DNA of 64,000 bases from Turnera subulata (Eukaryota; Streptophyta; Magnoliopsida; Malpighiales; Passifloraceae): NCBI GenBank assembly GCA_028386065.3, contig JAKUCV010001823.1:4860-68859 (forward strand). Direction: 5' to 3'. The notes under the pieces were generated by a model. It saw only the letters and a list, made by a program, of their open reading frames with translations, did not search any database and had not been told where the DNA came from. Positions 12,804-25,690 of the stretch are shown here, piece after piece. The number at the start of each line of letters is the position of its first letter. The stretch's first letter is position 1. The translations under genes and the position numbers were made by a program.

Positions 12804-14654
12804 CTATAATTCAATGACTTCACTTTCTCTGCAGGTTCCCACATCAACTATCAAGGTTGCATCCTTATCTGAAGGTAAAATTCTGCAACAGTTTCTTCGA
12901 GGAGCCTAGTCAAATCATGAAAAAAAACATTTATTAGCAAGCGAAATAATCTTACTTCCACATCAACATATCTAGATTATAATTACGATATCATTGTTGC
13001 CACAAACTACAAGTGATATCACATTACATGTTGGACATGTAAAATGCAAGGATGAAGCTACAATAAAGCATGCTCTAAAATATTATTTACACAGCATAAG
13101 CATCTTTACGCACCTTGTCCCATAAGAAGGGGTCGGGTTTCTTATAAACCTCCACTCTCTTAATCTGAGCAGGATCTTCCATCTTCCATGCGCAAGCCTG
13201 CCGACTGTCTGTTTCGACGTATTCACTAGCTATCTCATTTGTATCAGAATTGTATGATGCATTAGACAAAGTATATACAAATGGCCTTTGGCATTCGTCC
13301 ATGTTAACAGGGCGAGTATTGAAGGCATGAGCATTAGGATCAGATGTTCTATACCAATCAAGAAATGTCGTAGCCGGAATGGCAATCTCTCTAGGACTAA
13401 TTATCCCCTGAAATATCTGTACTGCATAGCCCCAACTAACAGATACTGTCCACTCTCTAGTTTTGTCATAGCAAATGGATTGTTGCATGAGGGCAGCAGA
13501 GTCCAGCATCATTGGTATCTTGAGCTTTTCTAGAGCTTCATATCTATCCACATAGGGAAATATGGGATCAACCAAGTCTAGATGGTGAAGAGAGACTAAA
13601 GGTGCAACTGGATGTGCTGCCAGAAGACCGAATAAATTTCCATATACATCATACTGACAAGAAAGCACAAACATAAAAATAAGATCTTTAGATACTAATA
13701 ATGCAGCACAAAGATTACTTGACATATAACTAATATTAATTCTTCAGGTAATTATTATTATATTCAATCCAAATGCAAAAACTTACCACACACAGATCAA
13801 CTAACCTGATGAAACCCTGGTTCTTTAGTGAGAGGGACTCCAAGCTCAGCCATACAAGCATGAATTCTATCATCAGAACCATACAACCTTGGATACCTTC
13901 TAATGCACCTGTCATGCATCTTGTTTAGAGCCTTAGCCAGTGGGTAACTTATAGCAAACCCACCTCCACCATAGGCCATACCATAAGAAAAATGTATGTT
14001 TTGTATGTGAGATTCAGATGAAGTCCCTATATAGTAATACTGGTTATGATCATACTTTGACAAAACCTTCACTAGGTTGTCTGGAATAAACATTGTGTCA
14101 TCATCACCCATCACAAACCATCTCACATCTGTCATACCTAACTTAAAAGTTTCAGACACTATCCTTGAGAGTCTTATTGCTGACCTGTGGCCATGGCGAT
14201 TTCTGTATTTGAACTTTGATGTATCACTTGAGATTCGAATGGAAGGCAGAGTGTGACCATCACCATCATCTTCTACTTGTTTGTCTAACCAAACTATGCC
14301 TCTCATGTGATGAGGCCTCCACCATAATTTGATATAATTCTTCCTGTGATTCCATAGTTTAGAAGAAGCTGCAATGCCAAAAACTATGTGGTGGAGATTA
14401 GTACTCACAGTATTTGTGGTGGAATTTTCGGTTGGTGGTGTGGTCTGAATATTGAATTGATTAGCAACAGGAGGACTAGAATAACTGGGGAAGAAACTTA
14501 TGGAATAAATAATACAAATGAGGGAGAGTAGAAAAAGAAGAAAGATAAATAATTTTGGAAGAGAAAATTTCATGTCAAATGGTGAGCTCATAAGATGCTT
14601 TGGATGGCAATCTTTCATCTTCCAGCAACAGTTTGACAAGCTCTGTGTTATCAC
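12804..14654 (-). CDS. DUF604 family glycosyltransferase (Fringe-like, type II membrane)
   Basis: Three exons read on the minus strand (14654-13806, 13653-13114, 12905-12804) give 496 residues. One hydrophobic segment lies at about residues 34-55, which suggests a type II Golgi membrane protein. VMGDDDTMF (DDD at about 184-186) is the metal-binding DxD-type motif, and GGGGFAIS (about 229-236) is typical of plant DUF604 and Fringe-like beta-1,3-glycosyltransferases. The third exon was found by reading phase: it supplies a cysteine-containing end (PRRNCCR) common in the family, whereas reading through its donor gives an early stop. The start is uncertain; Met codons follow at residues 13, 22 and 28. 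The sugar substrate cannot be read from sequence. The gene is convergent with IBR3 and in the same direction as the sucrose synthase behind it. Confidence 0.9.
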
Positions 14655-15546
14655 TGTTATGGAGTAAGGAGGATTCTGTTTAGTTATTCATATCTTTGTT
14701 TAGTTGTTCATATCTTTCTAAGCTATGATAAATAGACAGTCATCGAATATAATTAGAATTCAAGTTATTCGACATTATCACTAATCTATAATTCTATTTA
14801 CTTAAATATTTATTTGGTATCCAAAACGTTAGGATGCCCCTGCAAGATTAATAATAAAAACGACATGATAAACACAATATGGTTATCAAATTCTGTGAAG
14901 AACAAATCATCTTACATAGAATAATACAATTCACAATAGTTAGCAAACTTTATGAAATAAATCAATGATCTTATACGAGCTATACATGAATTTCGTAAAA
15001 CTCAATATGTTGTCATAGTTAAATCCTGTATGTCTAGTTCACTCTTTAGACAAAGAATCAATTTTGAGATGTAGAAAAAAAAAAAAAAAGGAAGAACTGA
15101 TCTTCACTTTATTAAATCAGAAGAAGAATATTTATCTAAAAAACAAACAAAAGCGGTGTTAGTTTTTCACAGGAAAAAAAAAATAAATACATATAGTTAT
15201 AGAATTAAAGAACCTTAATATCTTCTTATTGGAAAAAGCTTGATCCACAATGTAAAAATACTGTCAAAAATAAAATTTTGAAAAGCCAGTAGAATAGCAA
15301 AAAAGTTAGTCGAATTTTTAAAACCTCATTGTACAGGACAGGCAGGAAGGATCACACAAATTCAAAACATATAATCAGTTAATTTGGACTCGGGCCATAT
15401 ATGTATCTCGCATAAAAAGGAGTCCTTTTATTCAACATTAGGCCAGTACAGACGGATCAACAACATTAAATGCCATAATATTCAAACAAAACAAAGAGAA
15501 CCAGAAATTAAGAACAACATTGGCAATAAGGTAATGCATGAAAACT
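14655..15546. other. AT-rich spacer between glycosyltransferase and sucrose synthase
   Basis: The spacer holds the 5' flank of the glycosyltransferase and the 3' UTR of sucrose synthase. It has A-runs (for example 15075-15089) and no gene that I can support. Confidence 0.5.
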
Positions 15547-18500
15547 TCAGTGGTGCTCATCCGTTGCCAGTGGGATTGACTTCACCTGATACAAAACAAA
15601 AAAAAAAAAAAAACCCATGATGTCTGTTATACATTTGCATTAAACATATCAGAAGAAGCAGAGAGAGGACTTCTCTAGCTATGAAGAAGTTCAAGAAGAA
15701 CCGCTTAACAGTCAAAAGGATTTGTATTGTAATTGATCAGATGACTAACCAGGCCCTGGTACTTCAGAATGTAAAACATCTCTAGATATCTCCTAGTCTC
15801 CCTTCTCTCAAGCTTTGAGACATGCTTCCAGAAGCCATATACCCCGGCCAATGTCAATAGCCTCTCAGAATATATCTTCCATGTGTACCTGCAGTTTTTT
15901 GTATCTTAAACAATTAGTCATACTTGCAAAGAAAAAGAACCAAACTTTTCATGTCCTGGCTATACATGGAGCAAAAGTTAGACCTTTCATATATTCGCTT
16001 GAGCCCTCCATCAGAAATCTTGTTCCAGTACTTTTCATCTGTCTGGCAACCTTCAAAGAAGCTAACTAAAACTGCAGCAATCTGATCCGGGTGGTAGGGA
16101 TCAATATGGAATCCTGAGATGCCATTCTCTATGATCTCAGCTGGGCCGCCGTGACAAGTGGCGAAAGTAGGCAGCCCACAGGTCATTGCTTCCACAACAG
16201 TGAGGCCAAAAGCTTCATAGAAAGCAGGCTGCAACAGGAGACTCCTCAGGTTAGGACATTTCAGGATCTTATAGAAGTTAAGGTGAAACATTTATTACCA
16301 TAGCTAGTAGTTAATATGCATACCTGTACAAAAGCACCTTTTGTGTCAGCAATGTAGCGGTAGAGTTCGCCATTTCGAGCACGGTTCATTTGTGCAGGAA
16401 TCCATCGAAACTGGCCATGCAGATTGTATTGCTTCATCAGGTCATGCATCTTTTCAATCTCTGCCATTTCCTCTCGGTCCCTGGATTTCTTCACATCAAT
16501 GTGACCACCGACCACAACAAGATTTACAAGCTCTCTTAGTCTGTCATTTTTTGCATAGCATTCAACAAGGCCTGTCAAATTCTTCACTTTATCGAGCCTT
16601 GCCATGGAAAAGATTATAGGCTTTTCCTGATTGCTCAAGAAACCACTGCATTGTGCACATAGATGGTTTTAGATATCGGATATAGACATATCTGGCATCC
16701 ATGTTTGTCAATGAACATGTTGGTTGAAGTGAATTTACATGTCTGCCAAATCCTTTATGGAAATGTGAGAAAAATTCCAAAAAACTGTTATGATAATCCA
16801 TGAGGGTACTCACACATGCTCCCCATTTTGCTCAGGATTGTATAGAAGTTCTTCAATTGAACCGTGTAAAGTAGTAAGTCTATTTTCCCTGTCTGAGTAT
16901 GGGAAGTATATAGCCATATCTGCACCGGGAGAGACTATATTGAACTTGGGATCAAAAACATCAATGCCATGAACAACTCGGTATAGCCCCGGCAGAGTGA
17001 AAGCAGTGTGGCTCTCATATTGTCCAACGTTATTCTTTCTGAGACCAAAAAAACATCTTTGTCAAGCTTACAACGTGGTAAGCTGAGAAACACAAATTTT
17101 AAGCAGAAAGTCAAGAGACAGATGGCAAAAGTATAGCAGCTGATCATGAAGAAGCTTTTAATGCACAAGAAATGAAATTTTAATCGGACTTCTCTCTTAA
17201 ACTACAATCAACTTTATTGCTGAAGAACTTACCCTCCTGCAATCTCCTGGTATGTGCTGGTAATGATGAAATCTGCATTGTTCATTGCAATAAGGTCAGC
17301 TGTAAACTGACTTGCAAAATGGTACTTTTCATCATATTTTCTCCAGTACATGTCAGAATCTGGATACTTCGTTTTCTCCAATGCATGTGCAATATTACAC
17401 TGCAGAAGAAAGTTTAGTTTGATAGCGAGAAAAGGATGAGAAAATGCATATGCTCTTTGCTTGACATATATCTTATTGCAATACCATATTTTTGGAAAAC
17501 TATGAATTTTGAAATATTTCAAACCTGAGTAGTTCCCAGCTTATGAGAGAGCAAAGTTGCAACAAGATTTCCATCACTATAGTTTCCAATGATCAGATCT
17601 GGAACACCCTGTAACTCAGCTGAAATTTCATTGGATGCATCCTGGTGACAGTCACAATATGAAAAGATTATGCAATAAATCTGTGAAAGAAGTGCAAAAT
17701 GCCTTCATTGTTTAATCATTTCAATGCAAACTGCTCAGAAATTATTTAGAAGTCTGGATATTTTTGTTCACTTCAATCAGAAACACTCTTTTAACAATGC
17801 ATATGAAACTTCAAAACAAAAAGGCCAAGTCAGTGTTCTTGGCTAGAATCTCATTAGCAGGTAGAACCAAGTCAGCAGAATGAACAGACCAAGAACCTGC
17901 AAGTAATGTGTTTGTTCTAGCACTACCAAATGAAGAGATGGAAAAGAAAAGAAGACAGATATATCCTGTGATATAGGCAGATACATGAATAGAGTATGAC
18001 AAGACAAGTTTTTGCCAGCACTTGCCTTTGCAAAGGTCTCAAGATATGGCCACACATCAAACCTTGAAATCCATTTACGCAGAATGCCATTTTCAGTTCT
18101 AAAAGGCACCCGCAGAATATATGTGTGTTCTGTTCCACTGATTCTTTCCAACCTCTGGTTGCAAGTGGTGCCTTGTGCATCTGGTATTAGTCGGGTGACC
18201 TTGAACAATGTTTAAGAATAAGATGAGTAAAATCTTATCAGACAAAAGGGTGAATAGAGAGGGTAATCATATAAGACACTTACTATGAGAATCTTTGGGG
18301 AAACATCCAATCCTTGTTTTTTTATTCTCTGAAGCATCTCAGTCTCCAATGCACGGACTTGATCAAGTATATAAACAATCTGGTAAGCAACAAATGCAAT
18401 GTATTTCATGTCAGCATCAGTGAAAAATTTTCATTGGGAAGGTAGAGAACTATAGAGTTTGATGATCATACCTGTCCACCAGTGTCTGGCAAACCAAGAA

Positions 18501-20468
18501 CATTAGCTTGGCCAAAGTAACCATGTGGAGACACGATGACTACATTGAAGACCATGGGAATCCTCCCAAGAAATGACTCCAAGGAAGAGGGATCCGGAGC
18601 CTGCAGGATCTCCAAGAGAAGATGCACCATCTCTGATACCCGCTTTGCTGTGTCACCCCAACCTCTCTCAAATCCCATTCCTTGCAGGCTGCAGATAGAA
18701 GAATAGTTAAAGTGAAATTTACTGTATGGAATGGTTTCTAAGAGCTTTTCTTATCTTTTAGGCAAAATAACACCCAGAATTGTATTTTACTAAACTGATC
18801 AAAACCTGAAAGCATTCGACTTTAACTAAGAACAGAATCTTGAATCTGGGGCTTACTCAAATTCAAAGTCAGAATATGGAGTGTCTGGTGGGAGCTTAGA
18901 AAGGTATTCCTCTGCCTTCACCAATGCAGACTGAAGCTTGGACCTATCGTGTATCCGCTCATTCAACATCATCACCTATACAAATGTATATGCCAACATT
19001 TACTATCAAGTACTTGTTTCCATAGTCACAAATCATTTCAACTAAAAACACTAGCCTCACACACAACCAACTATTCATAACATTAGAGAATAAAACTACT
19101 AGCATAAAAATGATATTCACATCGAAATCGAATTGCATTGCATCAGTGGACTAGCTAGCCTAAACAGAACTTACGGTTCCATCATGTTTGTGGGTGCGGA
19201 GAAACTCCACCAGAGGCTCCAAACTTTCCTTGTTCCTGAACATAATCGAAGAGAGGTGACGGTTGAGAAACTGAACTCCATTCCCAATTGACGATGACCG
19301 GGTTGGCCGTGGAAATGTTGCATTAAATGGCTCAAAATCAAGCTCAAGCACATAGCTCCCGTTGCTCCTGCAGCCAGAAAACAAGAAAGCAAAGTTGCAG
19401 ACCCAAAATTTAGTTAAATTTTGACCACAAAGAAGAACCCACTCATAAAAGCAATACATGATGTGATACACTAGTTTCCATTTTACCTGACAAAAATTTC
19501 AGACGCTGAACCAAGAACTGAATCATATTGTAAAATACACGACTTACTGTTGTCCGTCGACGAGTTCTTCTTTGAAGTGAAGGTACTCTGCAACACTTAG
19601 ATTGTCCACACTCAGCTCATAGACATTGATGCGCACATATTCCCAAACCCCAGGTCTTGGACGAAGCGCCATTGCCACGAATGGAGACATCAATATGGCT
19701 TCCTGCAGTTAAGCATGAATAATTAAAAAAGCAAGCATATATGAATTGATGGAATAATATAGCTGTGGCATATAATATATGCAGAATTGGGGAAGAGTAC
19801 TAAAACGTATATATATATATATATATATATATAGATATCAACCTACGTACCTGAGCAGATTCGAGTACTTTAATAAAAGGACTGGAATTAAGCTTCTCCA
19901 TTGATTTGTCCTCCTTAGCAACAATCTCCAGTTCCATTGCCATGTCATGAGCTTGCAGAATTCCTTTCCCCTTGGCCACAAACCTATATATAGCAAAACG
20001 ACACACATAATGCATCTAAAGACTATATCAATTTTGTCAACGGACTACTGGTTCTAAAAGATCTTTTCCATCATTGCACTTTTTGTTTTCAAAAGACCCA
20101 AGAGGTTAATTAAATTAAGTAGTACTGTTGGGACTTGGGAGGAGACTCCCAGTCCAAAGCAATTTGCATGCATATGGATCATATATAATTTGGTCTACGA
20201 CACATGCACATTTTCCTTTTGGTCAAGCGATCAGGACCTTTTCTTGGTCTGATGAACACCAAACATGCATGCAGGGAAGGAAATTCAAGAAATGTTAACA
20301 TCCATGCATCTTAATAATTATATAGGAGCTGACTTTAGCTTTGAACCAATCTATACATATATGTATTGACCTGGAGAGAAGGAAAACGAGTTCGTTGCGG
20401 TGAAGGGAGAGGGTATCATGCACCCTGTCTCGCATGCTTGACGGCCCTTCATACTTAGACAGCGGCAT
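15547..20468 (-). CDS. SUS: Sucrose synthase, SUS2/SUS3 class
   Basis: Fifteen exons encode 812 residues: 20468-20371, 19983-19851, 19702-19548, 19367-19175, 18975-18857, 18688-18472, 18379-18284, 18199-18026, 17641-17525, 17399-17233, 17038-16814, 16645-16324, 16228-15984, 15888-15750, 15585-15547. The enzyme reversibly converts sucrose and UDP to fructose and UDP-glucose in the cytosol or at the plasma membrane. Visible marks are the start [29 protein letters not shown], the GT-B C-terminal E-x7-E (EAFGLTVVE) and the end SIPLATDE. Among the Arabidopsis proteins I remember it is closest to SUS2. The N-terminal CDPK site seen in SUS1-type enzymes is not obvious. The eighth intron uses a GC donor (AAG|GCAAGT). 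A 39-base last exon is supported by family similarity and phase. Confidence 0.95.
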
Positions 20469-20611
20469 ATTGTACGTACAGTACTTGATGTTACACACAA
20501 GAAGAAAAAAAAAGGGTACAAGAAAACAGAGCCCGCAGAGAAGAGAAAGAAACTGAATGAAATATAGGGAGCCTAATGATAAGAAGAGCTATCAGCTAGC
20601 TAGGCAATGTT

Positions 20612-20620
20612 CTTATATAG
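20612..20620 (-). promoter_or_regulatory. Probable TATA box of sucrose synthase
   Basis: Read on the minus strand this is CTATATAAG, about 145 bases upstream of the ATG. No competing TATA-like motif lies nearer the start. Confidence 0.55.
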
Positions 20621-20621
20621 G

Positions 20622-21340
20622 AGAAGAAGAAGAGAAACTAGGTGATGAGAGGGAATCAAGAGCGTTACATTACATTACATCAATGCATGGTGGGTGAGGA
20701 TCAGATTAAAGGAAGAAAAAAGACGGTACGTACGTGGCGAAGAGAAGCTGAGATGACATGGGTGAATCCTGAAAACGGGGTGGCACCTGGCTTCATTTTG
20801 TTAGTTTGATTGATTTATCAGGTGACTGTCAGTGAGTTCAGTGATCCGTTTTTTCTTTCTTTTTTTGTTTTCCCTCGCTTTTTGAAACAAACTTGAAACT
20901 GTGGGCTTGCTTTGTTTGTTTGTTTCCCGTTATTTGTTGTTCATAGACTGTCACGCCCATGCGAGGGAGGCGCGCGTGTTGGTACGATGCCGTTTGCTTG
21001 TGTGGTGGACTACTGGGCTTGGATTGGGTTGGGCTTTATGGTAGGTATTCCGAACCCCGCCAGAAACCATTTGCCGCTTTGGTTGTGAGATGGGCTCACC
21101 TGGATATACAATGCCCACCATAACCTAGATGCGACACCTCTATTGGGAGATTCATCTAAAAGATTTAGCATATGGATGCTGCTCTTTTTGATTAAAAGGA
21201 AAAAAAAAAAAAAGATTGAGAAGTATATATTTGGTTTATAGCTGCAAGTCATTATTATTCTTTTGATGCAAAAATGTTTTTTTTTTGAGGAAATGTAAAA
21301 AAAGTTTTAGTCCTTATAAGGTTGCAGTTTATATTTAGCT
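20622..21340. other. Upstream region of sucrose synthase
   Basis: Promoter-side DNA with no gene that I can support. It ends at the left target-site copy ATATG of the large LTR element. Confidence 0.5.
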
Positions 21341-21682
21341 ATATGTGAAACGCCCCGTCCCGTATTTACCGTACACAGTAAACACGTGCCGAAACTGTAA
21401 CAACCTGACCAAATAAAGCCCAGCATATAGTGTAAACGATAGAAAACTGGCTCAACAGCCCAAAATATAAACCTCATAAATCTGGCCCTTCGGCCCAACA
21501 AACAAATATCACATCCGGCCCAAGGCCCAATAATAACAATAACAATGCACAGCGGAAAACTTAACAACTCACATAAACACTGTATGCGACATAGAAGCAA
21601 ACTATGGATCCAAGTCCTGTCCAAGGGATAACGCCGCAGCCTGTCTGGAATGCACCAAGCCTGTACCACAAATAACTCATCC

Positions 21683-21728
21683 TACGGGATGAAAGCCCGC
21701 AGGTGAGGGGTGAGTCCGAAGTGCTCAC
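21683..21728 (-). other. Twin-hairpin motif in LTR copy B
   Basis: Hairpin 1 is at 21728-21710 and hairpin 2 at 21701-21683, read on the minus strand. The sequence of both is the same as in copies A, C and D. Confidence 0.6.
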
Positions 21729-22025
21729 CAACCAAGGATAAACAGTGATATGCAGGCAACCGTAATACTTAAAAGCAAACACAGACAAGCAGTAACATAT
21801 CTCAACAAACTGAGCCAAGACCAAAAGAATAATTATTATTAATTCCAATTTTATCTTCCGGGCCCCTGTCACTGGACAAGCTAGGGTCGTACCAGGTTAT
21901 CAATTAATTCCGGATGCCAGGTCAAAGAACCATATCAAATCTTACCATTCTGGGACCACGTCCCAAATTACAAAATCACACCGGGTTCAACAACCCAAAA
22001 TACCATACCGGGATCAACATCCCAA

Positions 22026-22297
22026 AACCGGATATTCGGTATATCTGAACCACTGGGTATTCGGTATACCCCAACCACAGGCATCAACATGCCAACCGGA
22101 TATTCGGTATATCCGAACCACTGGGTATTCGGTATACCCCAACCACAGGCATCATCATGCCAACCGGATATTCGGTATATCCGAACCACTGGGTATTCGG
22201 TATACCCCAACCACAGGCATCAACATGCCAACCGGATATTCGGTATATCCGAACCACTGGGTATTTGGTATACCCTAACCACAGGCATCAACATGCC
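22026..22297. repeat. 68-base tandem repeat, four units
   Basis: Units begin with ccggatattcggtatatccg and end near caacatgcca. The period of 68 is not a multiple of three, so each unit is read in a new frame, and all frames stay open on both strands; this makes spurious open frames. One unit has a CATCATCATGC variant. Confidence 0.9.
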
Positions 22298-23860
22298 AAC
22301 CAAATCAAGTAACCGACCATAGCATTCCAAAATTAATTTTCAAACCATCGGGTCGTACCACTACTTCCCACATATATCATCATCTCATATCAATTCCAAC
22401 TTCCAATTTCCAATTTCCATTTCTCAATTATCCACAGTCAATAGTTTATTCCAATTATCCGATCACAACACTGTCTACCGACAACAATCACAATATCCAT
22501 AACAGTCAAACAATTATCCAACTTCCTATTAGCTCAAGTTATACAACAGACCAATCCATCAACAGTTTCATAACATCAATTACTCACAGTCCAACATCAA
22601 TCACAACACAGTATTCAATAAACCAATAACAGTCATATAGCGGTTCAATCAAGCAAATCAACATCATAGCAACAACAACAACAATAACCATAGCAGCCAA
22701 ATAACCAACACGATTCCATATTATCAAATATCCATCAACAATACATATAACACCAATTATTCACAAATAACAGTTCATCACAATATCCACACGACCAATA
22801 ACACAGTCCAACAACAGCAACATCAATAACCGTAACAGTCAAATATCCAACAATGACCCTCTCAGTAGTTCATTCAAACAACAAAACACACAAAGTATTA
22901 CAGGCACATTTCAAGGGTTATCCATCCTCACCTTGGTCGATTACTCAATTCCGAAAACAATGATCGGTCCGAAGCCGGCTCCTCAGGAAACTGCCCGATA
23001 TCATAACCTTGGTGCAGACATGACGGCGCGGCGTCGGGCCGGCAAGCGCGAGCGGCGGGGACGGAGGTGACTACTGGGACAGCGGCGTCAGGAGAAGACA
23101 ACGGCGGCACCGCCCAGCAAGGAGGCAACCACGCGAGGCTGCAGGTGGTCGGGTGGCTCGGGTCCCGTTGTCGCTCGGCGGCTGAAGTGACGAGGAGGAG
23201 GCGGCGGATCCGAGAGTCTCCCGTCTGGTTAACGAAAGCTGCAGCGACGAGGAGAGGAGGGAGAGCGGTGCTGGCGGCGGGTCGCGGCAGTGGTCGTTGG
23301 TGGAGGTGGTTGCCGGCGGCACTCCTCTCCCTTTCTTCTTTTTTTTTTTTCCTTTTCTATTTTCCCTCCTTTCTTCTTTTTTTCATTCTCCGGTTTCTAT
23401 TATTTTTTTTCCTTTCTTCCTTTTTTTTTTCTTTTCTCTCTTTTTTTTCTTCTTCCTTTTTTTTTCTCTCCCTCTCTTTTTTTTCTTTCTTCTTCTTTCC
23501 CTTCTTTCCCTTCCTGCTTCCTTCTTCCTTTATAACTGTGAATTTTTTGTGCGTCATGTGACTCCTTAATAATGCAGCTTGTCTGCATTATTAAGCGAGT
23601 CCGATCCGGACCAGAAAATAACTGATACCCCCTTAGTTATTTTCCGGTGTGATTTTCCGAGAAATTCTGAAACCCGAAAAATACCAACTTAGGCCCGAAA
23701 AATCCACGGAAAAATCACGAGCGCGGGAAAACTCTCGGTTTCGAAAAACGACGCTCGATTTACCTTGAATTAATTACCCAAGATTAATTCAACAGTAAAT
23801 CACGGTAAAAAGACTTTTACAGTCCCGATGAAAATCAAAAATTTTGCCCGGGCTGTTACA

Positions 23861-23880
23861 GTCTACCCACCTTAAAAAGA
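23861..23880 (-). other. Polypurine tract region next to the 3' LTR
   Basis: On the minus strand the bases just before the 3' LTR read TCTTTTTAAGGTGGGTAGAC. The AAGGTGGG core is the likely plus-strand primer of the element. Confidence 0.6.
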
Positions 23881-24002
23881 ATTTCGTCCCCGAAATTCCG
23901 TCTTATCCGTGGGTCCTACCACGATAAGCTTCTGGCACACTCTGCCAGGTGTCCAACCTCAACCCGAGATACCGCTTATACCCTTAAGCGACATCTCGTC
24001 CT

Positions 24003-24010
24003 CTATAAAA
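24003..24010 (+). promoter_or_regulatory. TATA box upstream of antisense gene 1
   Basis: CTATAAAA lies about 40 bases before the start of the 24046 reading frame, on the strand opposite to the retrotransposon. Confidence 0.5.
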
Positions 24011-24045
24011 ACCAAACTTCATAACTGAGACACTCATTCTCAGCC

Positions 24046-24423
24046 TTGGATTCTCCACTCCGATCTCGAACGACCTCAGACTCCGAGAACAACAGCTACA
24101 TCGGTGGCACTGCTTTCCCAACAAGCTCCGATAAAGAACCTCCGAAGAAATGCTTCAAGACCAACATCATCGGCCTGAAGGAGCACATGGTGGTCTCCCC
24201 AAAACGGCGAAAGAAACGTTCCGGCAAGAAGACTGAAGATCGAAAGGGCAAGGCGACGGCTGAAAGCAGCACTCCACAGCAGACGCTGACGCAGCTGAAC
24301 GTCTCACTGAAGAAGATCAGCTCGGCGGTGTTGCAGATCGAACTGGCGTGCGCGGAACTCTTCCCACACATGAAAAATGTCCAAAAACTTGTAAAAGATT
24401 TAGAGAAGCATGTAACTCAATAG
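24046..24423 (+). CDS. Antisense gene 1 of the LTR element: basic coiled-coil protein, unrecognised
   Basis: The open frame of 125 codons runs opposite to the element, just inside the 3' LTR. I do not recognise the family. The first third is Ser/Asp-rich, residues about 45-70 are strongly basic (PKRRKKRSGKK, a likely nuclear localisation signal), and the last 45 residues have leucine and valine spacing suited to a coiled coil. A TATA box lies upstream and the frame stops (TAG) 24 bases before the nested LTR at 24448. The frame begins with TTG, not ATG, and no in-frame ATG replaces it near the expected start, so this copy may have lost its start codon. A role in host chromatin or in aiding the element is possible but is only inference. 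Confidence 0.45.
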   Translation: MDSPLRSRTTSDSENNSYIGGTAFPTSSDKEPPKKCFKTNIIGLKEHMVVSPKRRKKRSGKKTEDRKGKATAESSTPQQTLTQLNVSLKKISSAVLQIELACAELFPHMKNVQKLVKDLEKHVTQ

Positions 24424-24686
24424 AGTACTTCTTCTCCGTTGTAAAACTGTAACAGCCCGGGTAAAAATTATATTTTTACCGGACTGTAAAACGCTTTGTA
24501 CAGTAATTTATCATGTAAAATAATCTTGGAAAATTCTTTTAAGGTAAATTATACGTCGGAATCCGAAACCAAGCCTTGTTCCACACTTGGGATTTTCTTA
24601 CGGATTTTATGGATCGGTTTGAGTTTTTACCGAGTCCGGACGGTACACGGACAGTACACGATACAACCACACAGTTTTGCACCGTA

Positions 24687-24735
24687 TGCCATGCATGCCA
24701 TGCATGACAAGCATGCCATGCATGACATGCACAAC
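24687..24735. repeat. ATGC-rich palindromic microsatellite in LTR copy E
   Basis: Repeated CATGCATGCC/CATGCATGAC units give a self-complementary stretch. It is short and probably arose by slippage. Confidence 0.6.
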
Positions 24736-24840
24736 ATTTTCCTGCTCACGCGTGATTGTCTCCTGTCGGCGTGAAGTACCATGCAAACCCGTGAAGCTGC
24801 TCGTGAAACCACCTGTGCTTGTCATGACCTGCACCTCACC

Positions 24841-24850
24841 ATTTATAAAA
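24841..24850 (+). promoter_or_regulatory. Probable TATA box of LTR copy E
   Basis: ATTTATAAAA is followed about 30-40 bases later by a pyrimidine-rich start region. It may be the former transcription start (U3/R border) of the LTR. Confidence 0.45.
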
Positions 24851-25485
24851 CCCGTCCTCTAGGCACGCATGAAGCACCAAGAAACCCCTCTTCCCCTTCT
24901 CTTCCTCCTCCTTTCCGCCTTCAAAAACGAACCCACCTTCCGCCACAACCGCCACCACACGAGACCATCAAGCCAACCACAACGCACCACCATCACCTCC
25001 CTACCACCTCCCTCACGCCGCCAACACGCACCAAGCACCGCCATCCCTTCTCCCCGCCACCACCAAGTTGCACCACCACCACAACCTTCGCCTTCCACCC
25101 GTCGCACCCCACCACAGCAACAACCCACGCCACCATCATCTTCATCTCCTCATTCTTGCTCGCCGTCGCCGCCAGTGGTGACAAGCCGAGCAGGACGCAG
25201 CCACGCCTTCCCCTCGCGACGCCAACGGCCCAAGACGCAGAAGCTTCCAACGACCGGCAACCGTCATCTTCCACGCCGCCCTGCCGCCCTCCACCTGCTG
25301 CCACCGGTCTCCACAGCCGTGCCTTGCCGTGCGCAGCCCGTTCCCCGCCGTCCAAGCGCCTCACCGTCAGCTCGCCGCCCGCGTTTTCTGCAGGTAAGCT
25401 TGAGGTTGAAGACGCGACCCGTTATGGTGTCCGGGTCGCGGGTCGGGTCGGGTTGATCCGTCGGGTCCCCGGCCTGGCCCAAGGC

Positions 25486-25690
25486 CTGGCACTGTTCACG
25501 GGCCGGCACTATTCATGGGCCACTGTTCACAGGCCCGGCACTGTGCGTGGGCCGAGAACTGTTCATGGGTCTGCACTGTACACGGGCCGACTGTTCACAG
25601 GCCCAGTACTGTGCATGGACCGAACTGTTCACCTGGCCCGTCACTGTACACGGGCCGCCACTGTTCACAGTTACTGTTCACGGCCCAATT
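25486..25690. repeat. Degenerate CACTGTTCAC/GGGCC tandem array in LTR copy E
   Basis: Some twelve imperfect units combine CACTGTTCAC or CACTGTACAC with GGGCCGG, with a variable spacing of about 15-20 bases. Other copies in the window lack this array in this form; only related GTGAACAGTG-type words occur in copy D near 31,840. Confidence 0.65.

Larger units (their letters stand above)
21346..23860 (-). repeat. 3' LTR (copy B) of the large element
   Basis: The 2,515-base LTR runs from TGAAACGCCCC to GGGCTGTTACA on the plus strand. It contains four 68-base tandem units, a GC-rich block (about 22,930-23,330) and a long pyrimidine tract (about 23,330-23,530). It matches copy C closely, and many of the differences near the end are C/T or G/A transitions, as expected of methylated DNA. 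Confidence 0.9.

Noticed and set aside
22026..22322. 68-base direct repeats considered as a CRISPR array or satellite gene
   Set aside because: There are no unique spacers, the units are contiguous, they lie inside a plant LTR, and frames shift with each unit.
23067..23561. Open frame of 164 codons ending in a long Phe/Leu/Ser stretch
   Set aside because: It is the GC-rich block plus the pyrimidine tract of LTR copy B read as protein; all three plus-strand frames are open there, which is expected of such a tract.
24046..24423. Antisense gene 1 considered as an ordinary host gene beside the element
   Set aside because: It lies between the polypurine tract and the primer-binding site of an element with an exact target-site duplication, so it is part of the element.
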